In this document: one piece after another, positions 55,266 to 64,000 of the stretch
How the letters are laid out: each line of letters starts with the position of its first letter
Numbering within the stretch: position 1 is the stretch's first letter
Assembly (NCBI GenBank): GCA_963555705.1
Contig: OY743181.1
Coordinates: forward strand, 24,680,513-24,744,512
Direction of reading: 5' to 3'
DNA: 64,000 nucleotides
Source: Ligustrum vulgare
Lineage: Eukaryota; Streptophyta; Magnoliopsida; Lamiales; Oleaceae
Made by a program: the position numbers and the translations under genes
The notes under the pieces: generated by a model
Database searches by the model: none
What the model was told of the DNA's origin: nothing
Seen by the model: the letters and a program-made list of their open reading frames with translations, nothing else

Positions 55266-55756
55266 AAAACCTTGGCGATGATGTAAAACAGTTGTGGGAA
55301 TAATATCGACACCTCGATGGATAGTTCGGCTCGATAACAACTCGGGATCACTTGAAGTGACTTAATTGGTAGTTGTTCGTGGTCCACTTGGAAGGCCCAA
55401 TTGTGGTGGTTATGGGCATGAACTTTGGAATTGGGCTCGGGTTTTGGAGTATTGGCCCAACTTGTGACCTAGCCCAACATGTTGTATATAGCCATCACTT
55501 GCCATTGTCTTGAAGAAGAAGAAGTGTGGAAAAGTGGAGAGGTTGTGGCATTTGAAATGGGGAAGAGAAAAGAAGAGAGAGAACCGTTCTTGGAGTTCTA
55601 ACTTGGTAGTTCTCCATTGTTGCTCTTGTTCTTGTTCTTCCCATATTGGAGCAACCAAGAGTAGTGGTTGTTGAGTCGAGGTCGGAATCGAGGTGTCGAT
55701 TTTGGAGAGCTTACTGAGCCCGGAGGTGTATCGAAGACCCAACCATAATTTCAACA
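55243..55756 (+). mobile_element. 3' LTR of the young element
   Basis: A 514-bp partner of 52263-52775, preceded by the polypurine tract. Confidence 0.9.
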
Positions 55757-57203
55757 GCCACCACCTCAAAACACCGCTCGACGCTACCACCATTACACAA
55801 AACCCGACACTGCCCAATATCAAATCCACTCCAGAATCAACCCAATATATCACAAAAATAGAGAAACAATCTAACCTACCACTTACATTGAAACCTCGAT
55901 TGGTATGCCATTGGAAAAATCCAAATACCGAAATCCCTGGCCTCAGTTATTCAAGTATAATGACACAAAAAATCCACCCAGCAGCCACTCACCCATACAC
56001 CGGCACCACCTCGCAATGGTGGCACTATCTTCGGCTTGGCCGGCGGCGTGGATCGGAGGAAGGGGCTTCGCCCTCCCCGTCGCGTCTCTCTCTCTCTCTC
56101 TTGCCTCTGTTGCACGAAAATGAGAGAGAAATTGTTATAATTTTATATTTTGATTTTCAAAACTTACCTTTTAAGCCCAAGTTTTGAACAGTATTTGTTT
56201 CAGTACTTCAATTTTTAAAAAAACGTTTTATTAAGTCCCTACATATATAAATTTCCTTTATTTTCTGCCCAATGTTTTTAAATCAGTTTATTTTGACCCG
56301 GCATTTTTCTGTTGAAATATAATTCGGTCAGAAACTTTCGGGGTTTGTTAATTCGGTCCCTGATTCCAATTATTTGCACAAAGTCCCAAATCTTTACACC
56401 TTACCATTTTAGACCAAGCTTTACACTTTTAAATTCCCTAAACTTTATTTTATCACTTCAATCTTTAAATTTTAGAATTACTAAATTAATTTAATTTTTC
56501 TTTTGGCTAGACGAAAGATTCGGACATTTAGAAGATTGACGTGACATTTCTACTTTATTTTCAAATTCGCGAATTTGAGGTAGACTTGCCCCCAATAATT
56601 AGTCTAAATTGTAATTGCATGCCTTATGTGAATTTACGCGATTTATATGCTTTGATACATTAGATGAGACGAGAATATCTCTTATGAAATAAAATGAGAA
56701 ATTATGTTGTTATGCATAACTTACATGCTTTAATACATGAGACGAGACTACCCACACATTTTGATTTTTAAAGAGCCTATTATATGATGATGATGTCATT
56801 GTATGATTGTATAAGTATGTGTTCAATTATTTTATAAATTAATTATTGACGATTAGTCTGCAGAGTATTTCTTTCGAAATGCTCATTCCATTTTTAACAC
56901 CTTTTGCAAATCTCCGAGATGGTGGCGAATGAAAGGGCAACGTTGGCAAATTTAATAATGATGCTATTTTTTTTAGTCAAGTTTTATGAATATTATCAGT
57001 TCAATTATTTATCGTTACTTTCCCTTGAAAAAATTGAGATTTAAGTTTTATGAATTGTTCTACAATTCAATTGATTAAGTTTCCACTGAAGTTTTCAAAT
57101 AATAAATGTGATGGTTAGAATTAAATTTATTTTCTGCAATAAAGTCAACTTTAAATGACGATGTGGCGTTCCGGGCTCACGGAGCTCAAGGCGTTACATA
57201 TCT

Positions 57204-57816
57204 CAATTCCAAAATTTTGTAATTTAGATCATTCATGCGTTGCTCGACAATCAATAATTCACATGCAATTAATTTTCTTTTCCAAGACAAATTAAATTTA
57301 TCATAAACATGAAACGAATATATTCCTAGTTTGAATACTAATGTTTAAAACGCATTAAATCACACTATCAATTAGATTGCACATGTCATATTATTATTCC
57401 TAACATCTAGTATTCATGTGTTGATTATGTAATGTTCCATCTTATTGTGACTTTTCTAAGACTACAACAAATAACAATATATTTAATTGGTTATCGAATT
57501 GAAATAAATTAATAACAAGTTTCATCATCATCCAATACATAAATGAATTAGCCTAGCTAGCATATTAACATAAGAGATACAGGAAGAATAAAAGAAATTC
57601 ATCACCCGAGTGATGAAGAAAATCTGAAAATCTTCAATTAATGCATTCAAATTCGAATCCCAATGATGATTTCTTTGTTCGTTCTTGTATGTTCTGCCCG
57701 TTTTCTCCCAGTTAATTATTTGTTCTAAGAATAATTCTGTCGACTCTCCCTTTAATTCTTCCCACCGGCCGACCAACACTCAATTCCTCTCTTTTAATTC
57801 AAGGCCACCATCCCAC
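57204..57816. other. Non-coding sequence between solo LTR and hAT element
   Basis: AT-rich, no gene or element recognised. Confidence 0.4.
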
Positions 57817-59151
57817 CAGTGGCGGAGCCACCTACAGGCGAGGTAGCGCGGCTGCGCTACCTCGCCGCCGGTGGTCCACCACGCCACTGCCACAGTGCCA
57901 CTGACGCTGCGCAGGCGGCGCCCTGCTGAATTTTTTTTTCTTGGCCCATAGTACCCAACTCCCAAGCCCAAACCACAAATACAACATACAAATTGATCTT
58001 CATTTGGTCCAATAAGCAAAATTAGCAAAAAATCCCTAACCCTTCCCTTACCTCTGTCTCAGACTCTCAGCTCACTCCGATTCTCTCTGTCTCTGTCACT
58101 CTGTCAGCAGCCGGCGAGCCGCGCAGGCGTTGCTCGCGGCTCCGGCGCTCCCAGTCCCAGCCAACGTCGGTCCATCCTGATCCAGCTCCAGCGTCCAGCG
58201 CAGCAGCGCTCTGTGTCTGCGCCTCTGCCTCTCTCTGTGGCTCTCTGACGCTGTGAGACGGTGACGGTAGGTAAGTAATTGTTGACTTGTTGTAACTTGT
58301 AAATGTAAATATGTAATGTTTACTTTTTAATGGTTGGTCACTTGGTTGTCAATTTATAATTAGTTAAAGTTATGAATATTTTATTTGTTTTGATTATATA
58401 ATTTTCAGATTTTATAAAGTAATTAGGTTAATGTCCAAGACTCCAAGTTTTAAATATTTTAATAAATTTTATTAATGTTTGATTTATTAATTTTTTTGGT
58501 TAAGTTAGATGTAATTTCCCAATTTTTTTATCAATCTGTGATTTCTCACTAAGGCTAAACTTTAATTCGTTATAATTGATTTGAGAATTATACATAAATG
58601 TTACATTTAAGTTTTTGCAAAGTGGATTAGATTTGTAAATTGTGACTATTATGATGAAAATATGATTTGATTTGTGAATTGTTATTATTAATTTATAGGT
58701 TGTGAATTGAGATTTGGTGAATATTTGATTTGATTTGTGATCATTGATTTACAGATTATGGAACGTTTTTTCCAACTGAAATGAAAATCTGAACTTAGTG
58801 GTTCTAGTTCTAGTAGTCCTGCAACTGCTTCTAGTAGAGCAAATGAGTTAGTAGATTTTGATAACACGAAGAAATTTCGCACTGAATTCAATATGGATGA
58901 ACTTGTGTCGGATCCAGGAATACATTATTATGTATTTTGCATCTATTTTGATTTGTATTGGACTATCTGTTCGTATATTTAATTACAACTTTTTATTCTT
59001 ATATCAATTTATTCATTTTTGAATATCATTTCATTAAATAATATTCACAATCTCGCTACTGCCATCGTTCACGTTAGTAGGTCAACGATCAACAGTCGAC
59101 GAGATCAACGGTCAACGCTCTACCTGGACTTCTCGGCTGGCTCCGCCACTG
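57817..59151 (+). mobile_element. hAT transposon deletion derivative
   Basis: A 1335-bp element with 14-bp terminal inverted repeats CAGTGGCGGAGCCA and perfect 8-bp target duplication CATCCCAC (57809-57816 and 59152-59159). It keeps a GC-rich 5' region, an AT-rich intron-like stretch and the first codons of a transposase; the catalytic part is gone. Confidence 0.92.
58758..58935 (+). pseudogene. hAT transposase, amino-terminal remnant
   Basis: After an acceptor-like ttacag, an ATG at 58758 starts MERFFQLK, then a TGA (probably from CGA by CpG decay), and the same frame continues with KSELSGSSSSSPATASSRAN, FDNTKKFRTEFNMDEL and VSDPG. Start, Ser-rich linker and SDPG resemble the amino end of the ZMYM/TTF-type hAT transposase proteins of plants. 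DNA-binding, dimerisation and catalytic domains are absent. Confidence 0.7.
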
Positions 59152-59159
59152 CATCCCAC

Positions 59160-59264
59160 TAGATTTTATTCCCAGCCGAGAACCACTTCTTTTCTAATTC
59201 AAACCCACCAGCAGCCGTCCACTATATAAATATATGTTTTTCTCCACTTAGCCGACCTTACTCC

Positions 59265-59302
<38 letters not shown>

Positions 59303-59880
59303 CAAACCTCTCAAAGCTGCCAACTTTCTCCAATTTTATCACCCCCGGCTGCTATCCACCAAAAACTCTACCAACCACCAATTTACCAATGTATATATGT
59401 ATATGTTTCTCTCCACACTTCCCACTCACCGCCAACCTTAATTCCTTCCACCTTTTTTCCTCAAGTCGGCTGACCTCTTTTGTTAAGGAGTCCTATTTCA
59501 ATTAGTCTCCAGGCCCAATTATAATTAGGTAGTAAGTTTTGCATTAAGACCTCAATTTTCCTAAATAATTCAAGTTGGTCCTTGAGTCTCTTCAATTTGC
59601 ACATTAAGTCATATGCAATCTTTGTTCTTCATTTCGTCCCCCGTCTCATCTATGAATTGTTTGCAATTTAATCCTTTTCGTACGGTTTTAAGCACTATTC
59701 TTCATTTTGCTTCCAAACGCATTCAAAATTGAGTTTTTCCTAAAACAAACAATAATTTAGCAATATCTAATCGTAAAACACTTATAATTTTCTAAATTTA
59801 AAACTAACACAATTGTAAAACTAGTTAAGTTTTAATACGAATTACCTAAGTAGATGGTTATTATCTTTTAACAACAGTTC
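59160..59880. other. Non-coding sequence with TA repeat
   Basis: Holds a TA microsatellite at 59268-59299. No gene recognised. Ends in AGTTC, the left target copy of the next LTR. Confidence 0.45.
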
Positions 59881-60349
59881 TGTAGCGCCCCGAGTTCCGT
59901 ATACCCGATTCACTACGTCATTTTCTGTCTAAATTTTTCGAATAATATTTTTGCGGAAGAAATAATTGAAATTCATTTTTGGCAACATTAAATAAACTGT
60001 AATGGCCGATAAAATTGAAACATTTATGAAACCATTTGAAATAGTAAATCGAACCATTAATTTTGTAAAGAAATTGACAATGTCATAATTTCTCAAATAA
60101 ATGAACTTCTCTAAATTATTCGATTGTTTGGAAAAATACGGAAATCATTAACGTCAAACTTTCAACCGTTTAACGATTATTGCCACCATCATTCATCGCT
60201 CGCCACCGTCTCCGAAATCTGCAAAACTGTTAAAAAGTAGGGTGAGTATTTCATGGGGGAAATACTCAGTAGACTCATCGCAAATTAATTAATTTATAAG
60301 ATGATTAAACACATAAATCCCGACTCTTTATAAAACGGGCATTGATAGA

Positions 60350-61190
60350 GCTTCTTTATAAAACGGCTCTTGATAAAACTCATATTGTGCATTACAGCAC
60401 GGGACATATTTTGAAAATCATAGGCTCTTTGAAAACAGATCTTTGAAAATAGCTCTTTGAAAACAGCTCTTTGAAAACAGCTCTTTGAAAACCATATACT
60501 TATAAAACACATTTTAATTATGCCAAGCATAATTTTCTTTTGAAAGCATAACATAGGATAGGATCGAAATCCTCATAAACATAGGGAGACACAAGAATTT
60601 TACCGAACTTCGGTGGCAAGAATTCTTATGCAGTAAAATCACAGTAACAGTAAGTATACCAAGCATAATTTTTGAAATTCATAGGGATCATTTGCATCAT
60701 AACATAGGATAGGATCGAAATCCTCATAAACATATGGAGACAAGAATTTTACCGAACTTAGGTGGCAAATCCTCATAAACATATGGAAACATAGGAATTT
60801 TACTGAACTTAGGTGGCAAATCCTCATAAACATATGGAGACACAAGAATTTTACCGAACTTAGGTGGCAAGAATTCTTATGTGTAGCGCTACTAAAACTC
60901 CGGTCCCCTTAACATAATCATAAACTTATCATATGGGACCCATAGCAATCTTGGTAGATTGATTTCATAGCAATGATCCAAAAAAACATTTTCGTGAAGC
61001 ATAGGGTATACTTACTTTTCGTAAAAACATAAAGTATATTTTCTTTTCATAAAAACATACTTACTTTTCATAAAAACATAAGGTATATTTACCTTTCATA
61101 AAAACATACTTACTTGTCATAAAAACTTATTTTCTTTTCATAAAAACATAAGGTATATTTACCTTTCATAAAAACATACTTTCTTTTCAT
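60350..61190 (+). repeat. Three tandem repeat types inside solo LTR copy 3
   Basis: First, about five units of agctctttgaaaac-type text (60350-60490). Second, about four units around cctcataaacatatggagac followed by gaattttaccgaactt (60546-60880). Third, about eight units of tttcataaaaacatactta-type text (61010-61190). Confidence 0.8.
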
Positions 61191-62246
61191 AAAAATTGAC
61201 TTTCACAAGTCACATGACATTTATATGAAATCATAATTTAAATCAATTAATAAGTGCGAGTCTACCTCAAATCCGACGAGTGCAAAGTTGAGCGGGAATG
61301 ACTTCAATTTCTTTAAATTCTCCGTACGCTTCGTCTTAGCCAATAAGTCACTTTAGTCTATCGAATATATAGTTCAAAATGATAAATTATAATTTGAGGA
61401 CTAAAATTGATGTTTTGAAAGTTGAGGGACTAAAATGAATACTTTTGAAAACTTGGGCTTAAAATCAAATTAATAAAATCAGCAGGGACTGAAATGATAA
61501 GTTTGAAGCTAAAAGGGCTGGAAAAACTCATTTAAAACTTAAGGGCTGAAATTGATAAGTTTAAAAGCTGAAAGGACTGAAATAAAACCTTTTAAAACTT
61601 CAGGGACCAAGCTGTAATTTCTGAAAATCAAAATAATAAAATCAGATCTTTACTTCTCTTTCTAATTCGATTCAGAGAGAAGAGACAGAGGGAGAGCAAA
61701 GCGAGAGATAGAGAGATGGCGTGCGAAATCGTGAGGGAAAAGGAGTCTGTCGCCGGTTTAGCAGCGTGGTGGTGGTCTGATGTTCGACTATGGGTGGTGA
61801 CTGTGGTTGGGTTAAATTCCGATGATGGTTTGATCGATGATGAAATGATGAATACTGTGGTTGATTCATGGTGTAAGAAATGGGTGCGAAACAGAAATGA
61901 AATCGAGGCTGGGCGTTGTGGTTTGGCTGCGATAGGGGTTACTGCTGCTGTGATTGGGCTTTGTTTGCAGATTGGCAGTGATAACCTGATTGAACATGGA
62001 GGTAGGTACCGTGGCTGAGTACTGGTTGGTGTAGTGTTCAACTTGGGCATTAGGGAATGGCTGTGATGATTCATAGACTGGTTTGGAGTTGAGGAAATTG
62101 GGCAGTGATGAATTTCTGGTGGTGATGCTGATAATGGTTTGTGGCAGTTGGGATTGAGCGGTTGCAGTGCTGATGGCTGAAATGAAGTTGCAGACGGTTT
62201 GAATTGGGTTGATGGAGATGGTGCAGGTTTGATCATGTATAATGGA

Positions 62247-62248
<2 letters not shown>

Positions 62249-62311
<63 letters not shown>
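62249..62311. repeat. AT microsatellite
   Basis: About 31 AT units inside solo LTR copy 3. Confidence 0.95.
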
Positions 62312-62313
<2 letters not shown>

Positions 62314-63010
62314 AGGTGTGATTGAAGGCAGCAAGCTGGGCTGCACATGGTGATAAAGGAGAAAGAAAACCTTTGCTGGAAAGAATGGTTGAAAGATGAG
62401 AAAGGAGTTGGTGATGAATTAAGAAATTCATAAGGGGAAGACATCATGATGAGGTTTGTGTATTGGTGATGATGTTTGCATACATGGTTAAATGGAATCG
62501 AAAGGCTGGGATTGCACATGAGAGGTTTGGGAGGCGGCTGGAAATGGAATTGTATAAAGAATTATTGTTTTGGTGTAAAGAAGAAAAACATGTGGGTTCA
62601 TGATAAAATTTTGATAAATATTGGACTAACTTTGATTTGAAAATGTATTTAAAACCGATATATTTTGGACTGAAAAATACATTTGAGAATAAACAAATTT
62701 TGAAATAAAATTGAAATATGTATTTGGACTTGAAATAATTTGAATAAGGATCATTGGGATATTTTAATAAATTTGGAATTCAAAATGATTTTGAAAATAA
62801 TACTTTGAATAAATAACTAAAATAACATAATTTTAGAATTTCGGATTTTAATTTAAAATCGAACAAATTCGATATTTCTTGACTTGGCTAGACGAATCCG
62901 TCGCGGCGTTAACTTCAAAATAATAGGTGAAATAGTAGCGACACGATTTTCTAAATATTAAATTAATTATTAATTGCGTAAAAATTCTGGATCGCTACAA
63001 GTTCATTAAA

Positions 63011-63281
63011 CTCCCTCTGTCCTACAAAGATAGGCCCATTCCTATTTTCAATCAGATTAAGAAATGGTAGTTAATGTAGTTGAAATAATTAATTTATCTA
63101 TACTTTTCCAAATATACATTTATGTTAATTTCAAACACTCATTAATTCATTCAAACTACATGCCATTAGATTGACATTGAAATTAACTACCAAGGTACAT
63201 TAAATATGAGTATATTAGGAAATGAAAAATTAAATACATGCTCATTATAGTAAGTGGTATATCTTTGTGGGACGGAAGGAG
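63011..63281. mobile_element. Stowaway-like MITE (Tc1/mariner type)
   Basis: A 271-bp element with imperfect terminal inverted repeats: ctccctctgtcctacaaaga on the left and the complement of tctttgtgggacggaaggag on the right. TA follows the right end; the left dinucleotide is AA, probably a decayed TA. The CTCCCTC start is typical of plant Stowaway elements. Non-coding. Confidence 0.85.
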
Positions 63282-64000
63282 TAATATATTTTCGGAATAG
63301 TCTCGCAGCATGCACTCTACAGCAACTTAACTCGGGATTCCCCTGTTGAGGTCGTTTCCAGTTTCAAAATTGCAGTTTAAGGACAGACGGCGGCCACTTG
63401 AAATTTTATCGTTTTATTAAAAATTTTATTTGAGTGTTTATTTTATTTGGGTGTCTATTTCCGTATTTTTGATTAAATTAGGGTTCGCAGAGATTATTTA
63501 AGATTGTTTGCCATTAAGATAAAATCATTATTTGTTTCAAGTAAAATTCCTTTTCCTCGCGAATTCCTGTTTGTGTTTTTTTAAATGTACACTGGTAATT
63601 CTTACTTCCGTTCTACATCATTTATATACACACATCAGCATATACATATATTCTTCACTTTTCTCTTCATTCTACATACTTTTCTTATTCAACCGTACGT
63701 TACAAAACGAGTAGTTACAAATTTTAAGATTCCATACGTAAAATTAGTTAATTAACTAGTGGATCGCTAAAGAGCAAAATAGAAAAAAAAAAAAAAAAGT
63801 TGGTCGTTCATTGAACAACCTCCAATATTTTTTTTTTAATGGACTTTCACAAATAAAAATTAATATAATTAAAAACCCGTTTGGTAATGTGAAATTTTTT
63901 ATTTTTTGTGATTTTTTTAATTTTTTTTTTTATGGATGTGTAGTTTAAAAATGTTTGAAAAGTCAAAAATTGTGGACTTGACTATGAATGGATGGTTGAG
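63282..64000. other. Non-coding sequence to the window end
   Basis: No gene or element recognised. A run of A lies at about 63783-63798. Confidence 0.4.

Larger units (their letters stand above)
52263..55756 (+). mobile_element. Young non-autonomous LTR element, copia-like ends
   Basis: LTRs 52263-52775 and 55243-55756 (513 and 514 bp) differ at only about five or six sites by eye. Initiator tRNA-Met primer site 52776-52787 (TGCTATCAGAGC, one mismatch) and polypurine tract AAGGTGGAGATT set plus orientation. Target duplication ACCAC/GCCAC, one mismatch. The 2467-bp interior has no gag or pol. It holds a GC-rich leader with about 180-bp degenerate tandem repeats (about 52920-53480) and a 39-base T run. 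Copia-type ends suggest a copia partner supplies proteins. Confidence 0.9.
50872..57198 (-). mobile_element. Long solo LTR, copy 2, minus strand, with a nested element
   Basis: Same family as 20604-23882. The plus strand starts TGTAGCGACTGAGAATTTTCC-type text and ends GGCGTTACA, the complement of TGTAACGCC. Perfect duplication TATCT (50867-50871 and 57199-57203). Removing the nested element 52263-55756 leaves about 2.8 kb. No internal retrotransposon sequence, so it is a solo LTR that later served as a landing site. Confidence 0.87.
59881..62999 (+). mobile_element. Long solo LTR, copy 3
   Basis: A 3119-bp solo LTR starting TGTAGCGCCCCG and ending ggatcgctaca, with perfect duplication AGTTC (59876-59880 and 63000-63004). 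Shares with 20604-23882 the gaaatactcagtagactc box and the order of later segments. It has extra tandem repeats (about 60350-61190) and an AT microsatellite (62249-62311). The long frames on its minus strand owe their length to the AT run and biased composition. Confidence 0.87.

Noticed and set aside
61628..62519. Two long minus-strand ORFs with repeated Tyr-Ile
   Set aside because: They are open because of the AT microsatellite and biased composition inside solo LTR copy 3; no domain is visible.

Overview
The window looks like repeat-dense intergenic DNA from a flowering plant, probably a eudicot. It is AT-rich and filled with nested LTR retrotransposons primed by tRNA-Asp or initiator tRNA-Met, hAT and Stowaway-type DNA elements, a tRNA-derived SINE, an endogenous pararetrovirus and a few broken host exons. 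I see no intact host gene, no tRNA or rRNA gene and no CRISPR array. The species cannot be named from the sequence.

Layout. 1-13002: an Athila-type Ty3/gypsy element on the minus strand (LTRs 711-2088 and 11626-13002). Its left LTR is also the 5' LTR of a second element that leaves the window at base 1, so the arrangement is internal-LTR-internal-LTR. 13003-20453: host-like non-coding DNA with a 774-bp solo LTR (14252-15025) and a hAT-type MITE (18943-19930). 20454-24028: a coding exon of unknown function split by a 3.3-kb solo LTR with perfect 5-bp target duplication. 24964-34453: an old Ty1/copia element on the minus strand, invaded by a tRNA-derived SINE (about 32030-32195) and by a younger non-autonomous LTR element (27372-30357, TSD AAATA). 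About 34640-43724: a decayed endogenous pararetrovirus on the minus strand with coiled-coil ORFs, coat protein with zinc knuckle, movement protein, protease/RT/RNase H and a transactivator-like region, plus a pregenome-type promoter. 44973-45677: the 3' exons of an APETALA2-like gene, still carrying a recognisable miR172 target site. 45763-48876: a truncated Athila-like element (gag plus 5' LTR). 50872-57198: a second copy of the long solo-LTR family, minus strand, invaded by a very young 3.5-kb non-autonomous element (52263-55756). 57817-59151: a hAT deletion derivative. 59881-62999: a third long solo LTR. 63011-63281: a Stowaway-like MITE.

The most unusual signal is a 12-bp palindrome, TTACGGCCGTAA, in pairs 20-22 bp apart. 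It recurs at the same U3 position (roughly 150-350 bp inside the LTR) in three LTR families that differ in sequence and primer, and again inside the Athila element between pol and ORF3. This looks like a shared regulatory module.

Relative ages, from LTR differences counted by eye: copia element about 6-7 percent, Athila and the nested non-autonomous element about 2 percent, the 52-56 kb element about 1 percent. All coding regions of the mobile elements carry stops or frameshifts. Many are C-to-T or G-to-A changes at CpG, as expected for methylated, silenced repeats.
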